A stretch of 64,000 nt of DNA from Ricordea florida (taxonomy: Eukaryota > Cnidaria > Anthozoa > Corallimorpharia > Ricordeidae): contig OX453272.1 of NCBI GenBank assembly GCA_949710005.1, positions 4,566,673-4,630,672 on the forward strand, written 5' to 3'. The notes beneath the pieces were generated by a model. It saw nothing but the letters and a program-made list of their open reading frames with translations. It ran no database searches and was not told the origin of the DNA. The first letter of the stretch is position 1; every line of letters begins with the position of its first letter. Positions 1 to 18,500 of this stretch are shown here, piece by piece. A program made the position numbers and the translations under genes.

Positions 1-32
1 CATTTCTTACATATAAAACGAAATTTCCTTAC

Positions 33-7247
<7,215 letters not shown>

Positions 7248-10200
7248 TTAAGTAATGGTCCGCGTAAGAACTAGGCAAAAGAACAATAGGCTAGTGCAAT
7301 AGCTCTAACTTTTGATTGGCGCATAGAACAATGCTAATATTTGACCGTGAGGTAGACAGGAGGGACCTGGGGAAAACTAAGGAGAAAAATGTTGTTTATG
7401 TCGGGTTTTTCATTGTTTTTTCGGCGATTTTTGGCCGTCCACCAATCAGATTCGTCGATTTAATTCCTCGCGAAGCGAGGCCGAAGGCCGAGCGTAGCGA
7501 GGTTACTAATCGTGTCGGTTCCGGTTCAGACCACGTGGCTCGCAAGCCCGAGTAAATCGAGCCGAGAGTTTTTATATATGTATATATATATATATATCTA
7601 TATTTTAAAGGTGTCCGTTCGCAGGCCAGGTTACCTGGCAATAGTAGCGCACTGAATTTCCGCCATTGGGAATTCGGTGATGCCTTTTTGAAAGTAATGT
7701 AAATTTTGTGGAAACCGATTTCACTCGTCCTGGAAGTACATCCCAGCAAGGTGATCTCCGAGATATTCAAGAAATATTAGCGCGAGATCGTCGCCGAGTA
7801 AGTTCGAATACCGTAAAAATCAACACAAGGAAAACACGACTCAAAGCAGGGATAGAGAAACGACAGGAGGGAGAATAACGACATCGCAGCCAAGACAACA
7901 ACTGCTCGCTCCAGAAAAATGCAAACGAAACAGCAGGGAAAAGGACCAGGAATTCAATCAAGTTAGTTTTGAATTTGAATGTGTTATTGATAGAAATACA
8001 AGACACGAGTGAACGATTACATAACGAAATATATTGGCGTACTACATTTAGCAAAACGACTTAGAAGGGACACTGAGTAAGAACGACTTCAACGATTGGA
8101 GATGTCTCTGGAAAATAATTCTATTAGTCTAAAAACGGAATCGGAAGACGACCAACAGATTACAAGAGAATGTAAATAGGTATTTTTCATAATAAAACGA
8201 TAGCGTTTCCATTTTGAAGTAATCCAAACACAGAGAGTTGCAGTTGTTATAGCAATCAATTATAACGATGTCATCTGATATCATTGCAACAGTGAAAATA
8301 TTGTAAATTTTCTTGATCTAGCGGTTATGGTAAACATTTTCAACAGAATATATACCCTGTGTCACTATAAAGTACTGGTTCTTCAATATTATCAGTGATC
8401 AATGCGATCATTTCAAAATAAAGCAAATGTGATTACTGAATTCTGAGTAGTATTTCTCTTTGCTATATATATATATGTATGTATTCTCTGATTGAAAGGT
8501 TTCGATAATATTGTGTAGAGACAACAAGTTTCATAGCCTTTTCACAATGGGTCAGTTTTACCACAGAGTTCAGTGACCCCCCCCCCTTCCCTGTTAATAT
8601 TGCTATCTAGAACCCCTGCCCTTTTTCCACAAATGAAATGTTAATTCAGACATAAGATATTAACTTTGTTACTTTGTGCTGTTAACTTTATTTTTATGAT
8701 GTTAAGTATCAATATTTCATAACAACCACAAGATGCAATTAACCTTTTACATTGGAAAAATTTTATAAAGAAGAAAATAAATTTTGTAATGCCAAAATGT
8801 TTATGATCTTTCTCATATATTCATTGCAAGTGTGCTGTATGTAGTAATAAGTGTTTCAAGTTTCCTAAATGCCCTATGCTTTCAATAATGATTTTCCACA
8901 CAAACTTTATACTCAAATGACTGCACTAGATTCTAAACCTTTAAGAAGAAATGGTATTGTTTGGAGCTGTTTTGATTACTACCACCTCTGATGAAAAGCC
9001 TATTAAGAAGATTTTTGTATTGCTTGTAGTAGTAGAGTAACAATACCTTTACCAAGATTAGGACATGCATCCCACCCCATAAAAATATATTATGTTTAAC
9101 ATAAAAAATATAACAATAATAAAAATATCAATACCAGTAATAATAATAGTAATGATAATAATAATGATAATAATGTAATGATAGTTCTCGTTACTATATG
9201 TAATTGGTTACAGTTCAATACCTCTGGTTATGTGACTTTTTCGATGAAATATCATCCTTATATTAAATCTTTCTTCTGCAGTTTTTATAATAGAAATTTT
9301 CATATAGTCAAAATAACATAATCTTCTGTGGTTGGGTATGGATATTTTGCCTGTTTCTGTAACAGCACAATTAAACTTTCATGTGGTATATACTTTTGAC
9401 TGATTGGTGTTGATTTCACATTATTTTTTACAGGCATATCTAGTGCAGCCATCTTTTTCAACATATTAAGATTTCAATAACTCTTTCTTACATGTATTGT
9501 TTTTATGATATGACCTAAAATAGCACAACCACATACTATACAGTTGGTACTCACTATTACCAAACATTTGTTCAAAGTTTTTGCAGAATCCAATTGTTTT
9601 ACCTCCAATTTTTTTATGTAATGACATTGTATCTCACAGTTCTGTTGATGTGGCATCTCTTTTTGAGGGAAGAGGAATTTTTCTATCTACCACTGGGGGA
9701 ACCATTTCAACTGAAGAGAGTGCACAAATTGAAACATGCACTATTCATAATGCTCACAATTGTGGTTACCTAGGAATGAAATTATGACTGCAGTAGACAA
9801 TAAAATATCTAATCAGAAGATTCTTCTTACAATGAATCTCATGCAGTTATAAGAAAAAAGCATAAACAATAAATAATTGGAGCATTCAACTCATCCTCCG
9901 AGTAAGAAAATATTGAGTTTAAAAGTGAAATACCTTTTACCAGATTAGAACATACACCCCACCCCATAACAGTATATTATGTTAAATATAAAAAATAACA
10001 ATAATAATATCAATACCAGTAATAAGAATGATTATGATTAGTACAATAATAATAATCATGATAATAATTACAACAAATGAGAAAATGATAATAATAAGTA
10101 AATACATAAATTGAGGTTTTATCCCTCATAGGAAAAACCATTATGATTCCTTTAAACACTAGCTTCGCGAGGTTTTGCGGGAGTCGTATTTCTAGTTGAT

Positions 10201-10277
10201 ATTAACAATCAAGAGTTCACACTTTTTAATCGATTTTGCGTTTGACCTGCCTAGTTCTTACGCGGACCATTACTTAA
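7248..10277. repeat. TTAA-bounded inverted repeat enclosing repeat copy 1
   Basis: A perfect 30-bp inverted repeat occurs at 7248-7277 and 10,248-10,277, each outer end being TTAA. It encloses the first Helentron-like copy. The arrangement resembles a piggyBac-type (TTAA target) element that later received the insertion, but no transposase is present, so this is inference. Confidence 0.4.
7463..10196 (+). mobile_element. Helentron/Helitron-like non-autonomous element, copy 1 (diverged)
   Basis: Starts ATTCCTCGCGAAG and ends TATTTCTAGT, the same termini as the copies at 10,310 and 27,584. It has an asymmetric inverted pair: CCTCGCGAAG close to the 5' end and CTTCGCGAGG about 30 bp from the 3' end. 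No target duplication and no long terminal repeats are visible, which fits rolling-circle elements. Compared with copies 2 and 3 it has scattered substitutions and small indels and is about 50 bp shorter, so it is the older insertion. No Rep/helicase ORF is seen. Confidence 0.6.
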
Positions 10278-10309
10278 ATGTAACGGCTGATTCATAGTAT
10301 CAAGACATT

Positions 10310-13094
10310 ATTCCTCGCGAAGCGAGGCCGAAGGCCGAGCGTAGCGAGGTTACTAATCGTGTCGGTTCCGGTTCAGACCACGTGGCTCGCAAGCCCGAGT
10401 AAATCGAGCCGAGAGTTTTTATATATGTATATATATATATATCTATATTTTAAAGGTGTCCGTTCGCAGGCCAGGTTACCTGGCAATAGTAACGCACTTG
10501 AGAACTGCTGAATTTCCGCCATTATTCGCTGATGCCTTTTTGAAAGTAATGTAAATTTTGTGGAAATCGATTTCACTCGTCCTGGAAGTACATCCCAGCA
10601 AGATGATCTCCGAGATATTCAAGAAATATTAGCACGAGATCGTCGCCGAGTAAGTTCGAATACCGTGAAAATCAACACGGGGAAAGCACGACTCAAAGCC
10701 GGGATAGAGAAACGACAGCAGGGAGAATAACAACAGCCAAGACAACAACTGCTCGCTCCAGAAAAAGGCAAACGAAACAGCAGGGAAAAGGACTAGGAAT
10801 TCAATCAAGTTAGTTTTGAATTTGAATGTGTTATTGATGGAAATACAGGACATGAGTGAACGATTACATAACGAAATATATTGGCGTAGTACATTTAGCA
10901 AAACGACTTAGAAGGGACACCGAGTAAGAACGACTTCAACGATTGGAGATATCTCTGGAAAATAATTCTATTAGTCTAAAAACGGAATCGGAAGACGACC
11001 AACAGATTACAAGAGAATGTAAATAGGTATTTTTCATAATAAAACGATAGCGTTTCCAGTTTGAAGTAATTCCCAACACAGAGAGTTGCAGTTGTTATAG
11101 CAATCATTTATAACGATGTCATCTGATATCATTGCAACAGTGAAAATATTGTAAATTTTCTTGATCTAGCAGTTCTGTTAAACATTTTCAACAGAATATA
11201 TACCCTGTGTCACTATAAAGTACTGGTTCTGCAATATTATCAGTGATCAATGCGATCATTTCAAAATAAAGCAAATGTGATTACTGAATTCTGAGTAGTA
11301 TTTCTCTTTGCTATATATATATATGTATGTATTCTCTGATTGAAAGGTTTCAATAATATTGCGTAGAGACAACAAGTTTCATAGCCTTTTCACAATGGGT
11401 CAGTTTTACCTTAGAGTGCAATGACCCCCCCCCTCCCCTGATAATATTGCTATCTAGAACCTCTGCCCTTTTTTCACAAATGAAATGTTCATTCAAGCCT
11501 TAATTTGAAAAGTTAGACATAACATATTAACTTTGTTACTTTCTGCTGTTTACTTTATTTTTATGATCATCATGTCAAATATCAATATTTCATAACAACC
11601 ACAACATACAGTTAACCTTTTACACTGGAAAAACTTTATAAAGAAGAAAATAAATTTTGTAATGCCAAAATGTTTATGATCTTTCTCATATATTCATTGC
11701 AAGTGTGCTGTATGTAGTAACAATTAAGTGTTTCAAGTTTCCTAAATGCCCTATGCTTTCAATGATTTTCCACACAAAATTTATAGACAAATGACTGCAC
11801 TAGATTCTAAGCCTTAAAGAAGAAATGGTATTGTTTGGTGCTGTTTTGATTACTACCACCTCTGATGGAAAGCCTATTAAGAAGATTTTTGTATTGCTTG
11901 TAGTAGTAGAGTAACAATACCTTTACTAAGATTAGGACATGCATCCCACCCCATAAAAATATATTATGTTAACGTGAAAAATATAACAATAATAATAATA
12001 TCAATACCAGTAATAATAATAGTAATGATAATAATAATGATAATAATATAATGATAGTGCTTCTCGTTACTATATGTCATTGGTTACAAGTTCAATACCT
12101 TTGCCTGCCATGACTTTTTTGATGAAATACCATGCGTATATTAAATCTTTCTTCTGCAGTTTTTATTATAGAAATTTTCATGTATTCAAAATAATATACT
12201 ATTCTCTGGTTGGTTATGGATATTTTGCCTGTTTCTGTAACAGCACAATTAAACTTTCATGTGGTATACACTTTTGACTGATTGATGTTGATTTAACATT
12301 ATTTTTTACAGGACTATGTAGTGCAGCAATCTTTATCAACATATTAAGATTTCAATAACTCTTTCTTACATGTATTGTTTTTATGAGATGACCTAAAAAT
12401 AGCACGACCACATACTATACAGTCGGCACTCACTATTACCAAACCTTTATTTAAAGTTTTTGTAGAATCCAATTGTTTTACCCACAATTTTTATTTTATG
12501 TAATGACATTGTATCTCACACTTCTGTTGATATAATAACAAAAAACATAAATAAAAAATAATTGGAGCATTCAACTCATCCTCGGTGTAAGAACATATTG
12601 TGTTTAAAAGTGATGTACAACAAAGAAGACAAAGCAGTAGACTCAGACTAAGAAAATAAAACTAAAAAAAAAAAACACAGGTTCTTACACCGTGGTAAAC
12701 ACAAGCATTCATATCAACTCTTCAAAATTTCACCTGCAAAAGATTTACAATCATTTTCAATTTGTGTTAAGTGAATATTATTGTGATACCTCATCGACTC
12801 TGTATTCCCTGTCAAGAGAATCAATAATAATTTTACTTCTATTCCTTCTGGTGCACTCTCAGTGGCAGTGAAAGAGCTAAATAAAGGTCAATTTTTAAGC
12901 ACTCTGTTGTGCAGTATACTGATCATGTAATTTGCACCAGGTGTCACTAATTGTGTACCAAACACAGCGTAACAAATAAAATAATGGGGATTACCCTAAC
13001 ATGAAAAATATCAAATAAAAAATAAAATATAAAAGCATTGTGACTTCTTCAAAAACTAGCTTCGCGAGGTTTTTGCGGGAGTCGTATTTCTAGT
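10310..13094 (+). mobile_element. Helentron/Helitron-like non-autonomous element, copy 2
   Basis: 2,785 bp with the same termini and orientation as copy 1, starting 113 bp after that copy ends. It appears identical to the inverted copy inside the Polinton (27,584-30,368): same length, the same 12-base A run near 12,664, and the same terminal hairpin. Internal content includes (AT)n, (AAT)n and a 66-codon open frame without ATG at 10,533-10,730 that is conserved in copy 1. No transposition enzyme is encoded. Confidence 0.65.
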
Positions 13095-15357
13095 TTTACA
13101 CTGGCAGTAGCATGCATGACGAGTGATTAATTCTGGTGCTGATACTAGTTTTGGTACCCCAAATGACGCCTGTTCTGCAGGCTGAATAGCCATTGATATT
13201 TTGCAAAGATTGGTATAATTTGAAAGTAAAAGCTATTCTCAGCTTTGTTGGAGTGAAATCACCAATAGTTTTTACACGTAAAATAATGGCATGGATTTAA
13301 AAATACTTCCTATTGAAAACTGAATGAAAGTTTCAATTTGTTGACCAACAGAGACAACATAAGTAGCTTGCATAGTATGGTTTAGTTACCCTTACACGGA
13401 TTGGGTTGAATCAGATATTTCTTTCATGTCGACAGCACGGGTGTGTGTAAAACCAGAGCTTGAATGAACAGGCGCCCAATGTTTTCCTGGTTTGAGATAA
13501 TATGTGACTCTTCACAAGAGTAGGAATTAAAGTGAATGAACGCTTAAAGCAAGCTCGTGCACAAAAACAAAAGAACTGCCTGTGATGTGATGTGATGTGA
13601 TGTGATGTGATGCATCACCTTCGTAGCTATTGCCTTGCTACGCACGGTAGAGAAATCGTACTAAAACAAAGAAATATGGGTGCGTGAAGTGTGAAACTGG
13701 TTTTACACTGTTACTGGCATTTTGCATGTACCTAAGCTGACGAGAGGATGAAGACAAGTAACTGAAGTCGGCCAACGAGGCAAAGGCAGGATTCCGCATT
13801 ACCAAAAATGATATTTTTCAGAGAATCCTACCTCGTTCACGCTCGGTGTCTCGTTTGGATAAGTGTCCAACACTCAATGTTGAAAGTAAGCTAGTGTTCT
13901 CGAAATTTTTTCTGTAAAAATTGCATAATCAAATTGGATTTATAAAGAATCCTTCATATGATGTTTTAGGAGCAAAGAGGAAATAATATTAGAACGTTGT
14001 TCTGTTGAACTTGTGATATCATTAGAGTAAATTTTAAACCTATCAATTCTCTGACGGTTTACACCTAGGTGAGGGAAACGAATCTTAAACGTGTTTGTGA
14101 AACCACAGGATCTGTATTGGGTTTTGATTTTGTACCAAATATGAAAGAGCAATTTGATGTTTACCCCAAGCTGTAGTTGTTGCCACACTTAGTCATGACC
14201 GTCTTCGCCAAGCTAAAGAAGGGCTCTGAAGAATTAACTTTTCATGGTATGATTGTCATGATATGGTTTTCCTTTCTCGTTAGAATTCCTTTTTAATGAT
14301 GATAATTATACATGATTTTTTTGTATTCAGTGTTTCTACCGTGTTACAGAACAACAGGAGCGCCATTACTTACTTACCCTTCACGGACGAATTTACGTGA
14401 GAAATTGCTCGTATTTTGTTTCTCAGTTTGGTTTTGCTTAAACAAAACGTCCGTGATTTTTTATTCTTTTGTATTAATATCCTTTTAACAATATCCACGT
14501 TTAGATGTTTGTCGTCCTCTTACAAAACACTTTGCCTCACTTGGATATCAATTTCCTTTTCCGCCAAAATAGCAATCCATTAATTTCATTTAAAGAATGG
14601 AATATTAAGGTGCATTAAAGGTTAAAATAACTATAAATTTTTCGAAGCAACGGGATTCATGGCGGATTAATCGAAATTTAGAAAAAAAAAACGATTGGCT
14701 GAAGTTGCCACATTTTGAATACATTTTTATGTTCTCTACAATTTCCCTTCCGTCTCCCGTAAAATGTCTTCCATTTTCTCGATCACTAGGGATAATTATG
14801 CTTTTATTTATCTTTATGTTCATTCTTAGCAGCAAATTTTAAAAGGTTATATAAAGTGCGGTTTCGGGCATTCTATGATCTAACGGTTAGAATGTCGATT
14901 GTTGACTGATTGTCCACAAGAATCTTTGAATAACATTGCTCAGTCCTTTCCATTCGATGGAAATGCAATTATTAAAAAGTGACCTCAAGGATGACTGTTT
15001 GTTAGATATGTTTTATGAAAAAAAATGGTCGAAAACGGTTTGCTTTTTACAGTAGCACTGTAGCACTGCTTCATCAGCGAAAGAGTATTCTCTTGTGCTC
15101 CGGCCAGTAGTATTTCAACTTAGAACCATGGTCCGTACACCTAAGCATGCCGCCGACCGAAGTAATACAAAATTCTCTTTCAAAGCGGATTTTTGTAAAA
15201 AGAATATTAAACCTTCCCGCTTATCTTGCTGATTTTGTTAAATTAAATCGGAACGAGACAGTTTAAAAAACAGCTGATATTTTTATGGTAGCTTTGCCAG
15301 CTATATTAAAAGTTATGTGTACGTTGTAATCGTCTCAATAAAATTTTACGTTTCTAT
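13095..15357. other. No recognisable gene
   Basis: 2.2 kb of host sequence between the second Helentron-like copy and the Polinton. Apart from the TGATG microsatellite, nothing coding or structural is recognised. Confidence 0.5.
13581..13612. repeat. TGATG microsatellite
   Basis: About six tandem TGATG units. Confidence 0.8.
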
Positions 15358-15362
15358 CCGTC

Positions 15363-15598
15363 AGTAGTATATTACCGTAAAAATTAAACGAATTTACTTT
15401 TTTTATTGAAACCCGACTTTACTTTTTATTTAACTTTTTACAAAAAATTTGAAAAAAGAATTTACTTTTTATTAACTTTTTACAAAAAATTTGAAAAAAA
15501 AATGAATTTACTTTTTAATTTTGAAAAAGACGAATTTGCGATTTAAAGATTAGTAAATATTTTTATTAAACATGGAACAAGTGGATGACTTACATTTT
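15363..15598 (+). repeat. Left terminal inverted repeat of Polinton
   Basis: Matches the reverse complement of 33,659-33,894 almost perfectly until the coding sequences diverge. It contains internal short repeats of TTTACTTTTTA and TTTACAAAAAATTTGAAAAA, the promoter motif TTTAAAGATTA and the first nine codons of PolB. Confidence 0.92.
15542..15552 (+). promoter_or_regulatory. Promoter-like motif of PolB
   Basis: TTTAAAGATTA ends 19 bases before the PolB ATG. It is an example of the TYTAAAG(A/G)TT motif found before most genes of this element and lies inside the terminal repeat. Confidence 0.5.
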
Positions 15599-18500
15599 AA
15601 TCTTTTGAAAAAGATCGCAAAAGAAAATGGTATTGAAAATTATTCTAAAATGAGTAAACCCGAACTTCGGAAAAAGATAAAGGAAAAACCAGAACTAGAT
15701 GAAGAGTTTAAAAAACAAGTTCAAATTGAAAACGAAAAAATAAAAGAAAAAAACCTGTTAATACAAATAGAAAGATACGATAAAATATTAAAACAAAAAA
15801 AAGAACAAATAGAAAAGCAACAAGAACGTATAAAACGACAAGAAAGTATAAAACAAAGACAAGAAATATTAAAACAAAAACAAGAACAAATAGAAAGATA
15901 CGATAAAATATTGAAACAACAAGAGGAACAAATAAAACAAAATGAAGAAGAGGTTAGAGATTATGGGAAGGCGATTGGTTTACCTAAAGACCCAAAGCCA
16001 CAACAACTACCTCCTTCTTCAAAAAAACCTGAAAGGAAGGAAGATTTAATTATAGATAGGGGTAATGAGAAAAAAGACGATAAAACAAAAACCAAAAAAA
16101 CTAAAAGAACAACAACCCTTAGAATATTACCAATAAGGCCTCCTGAACATGGAGAAACCCTTCAAAATATCATAGAAAGAAATGAAATTATTTTTCAAAT
16201 AAGGAGAGATCTAGATAATGACTTATCAGAAATAATTTATAATGAATTGGAACCGCAAATAGAAATGCGCTCAAGAATTGTTATCAGTTTTAGCGCTTCG
16301 ATTCATAGAGGAAACGGGGAAATAGCTTATCACTCCCACACATTTAAGGGCGAGGGGTCTTTTTCCATGCTTTCAGAAATAAAAGATTATATTGAGAGGT
16401 GTGAGGGACAAAGATTGAGTTTGGAGGGTATTGCTTGGAGTAGAGCATACTTACCTCCATCAAAAATCATTGATAAAAAGGGTGCTAATGAAGGGAGAGT
16501 TGAATTTACAGAGGTAAAAGTAAAAGTTATTCACAGTAACGAACCTCTAATTGGGTGTGGAAAATTACCAGACAGTCTTCGTAATAAAAAATGTATTTAT
16601 GCTGTAGATGGTAAGGATGATAATATGTGCTTTTGGCGGTGCCTGGCTATTAAATTGAACATTATTGATGGTAAAGAAAGACCTGAGAAAGACATTGAAA
16701 AACTATCACTATCATTGGCCCGAGATTTTTATAATAACAAAAAATTGAAAGCCTCAGAAGTTAGACCGACAAAACTTGTTGATTTTGAGAAAATTGCAAA
16801 AATGTTTTCTATTAACATTCGGGTTTACGAGCAAAAAGAAAAAGAAAACTATGAAATTTGGAAATTTATTTTTGGTAAAGGCCAGTTCAAAGATAATTTG
16901 CCTGGTTTAGATATGGGGCTTTATGAGGGCCACTGTTTTTTCATAAAGGATATAGAGATGCTATCCAAAAAATGGGAATGTTCAGGATGCAAACAAATAT
17001 TTAACCGCCATGACTATCTTGGAGACCATGTAAAAAATAACAGCTGTAAAGGAGGTGAGACAAAAATATTATGCGCAGGAGAAAAGATAAAATATATTAT
17101 GAACAACTCTGAAAAGGTTTTTTATGGTGGTAATACACAATTTAGCTATAAAGCTTGTAGATGGATAGATGAACAATCAAAGATTATAGGAAAACATATT
17201 CATCATGCTTTATGCGGTCATGGTGGTGAAAGGTGTGTTAAAGATAAAAGTGGAAATGAGATTTTTTTGGTGGATGGATACGAACCCGAGACCAATACTG
17301 TTTTTGAGTTTTATGGGTGTAAATGGCACGGTTGTACATGTTCAAACGAAGATGAAACTAAATATAATGAAACAAAACAAAGAGAAAAGATTATTAATGA
17401 TTTGGGATATCGTGTTGTATCGGTTTGGGAGTGTGAAAAACCTAAATTGGGTGATATATGGTTTGAGAAGAAATTTATACCGTACCCAGAGTTTATTGAT
17501 TATGATTTTGAGGCGCTATTACAAAAAGAATTTCAAAAGATTACTGATGATTTATCTTTTAACCAAACACATATCCCAGTTAGCGTTGCAATACACGACA
17601 CTCTTGAAAAAGAACCAACATTTATTATAAATGAAAACCCAGATGATCTTGTAAAAGAATTTGTTGAAAATTTAGAAAAGAGAAGAAAAAAGATTGTTGA
17701 AAAGGTTAAAAAAGAATATCCATTACCTGACCAAGATTCTATCCCAAAGAAAGTTTTAGAAGAGTATGAAAGATGGTGTAATCAAGTTCCTGTTTTAGGG
17801 TTCAATAGTGGAAAGTATGATATCAATATGATTAAAAGATATTTTGTAAAAAACATGACTGATAAAACTAAGGAGATTTTTGTTGCAAAAAATGCGAATA
17901 AATATATGTTTTTGACAACCCCCCATTTCAAATTCTTGGATGTAATGTCCTACTTAGCGCCTGGGCTTTCTTTTGATAAGTGGTGCAAAGCAAACAACTG
18001 CGAAGCTAAAAAACTTGTATTTCCCTATGAATGGTTGGATAGTTATGATAAGCTTTATCACGTTGGCCCAGTAAAACACGAAGACTTTTATTCAAGCTTG
18101 AAACAGGAAAATATTTCAGTAAAAGAATATGAAGAATATTTGATTGAATTCGAAAAGAGAGGCTGTGTTACAATGATGGACTGGTTGAAAGAGTATAATC
18201 TTCACGATGTTATCCCTTTCAAAGAAGCTTTGGAAAAAACACGAGCACAATATTATCCAGACAAAATCGATATATTAAAAGATGCTGTATCAATCCCAGG
18301 CGTCTCAATGATCTACGTTCTAAATAAATATCAAAAAATGAAAAAGAAAGGTGATCCTGAATTATATGCCCCAAACCAATACTGCATTCATAGATGCAAT
18401 AAATATTGTAATAACGGGTTTTGCAAAAAATGCCACCAGATAATGAAAGATTGTAAAACATGCGATAAAAACAAGATTTATAAACTATTGAAAACTGGTA

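Noticed and set aside
10373..12277. Open frames of 67-90 codons in the Helentron-like copies
   Set aside because: They are identical only because copies 2 and 3 are identical; they are not kept in copy 1 and show no domain.
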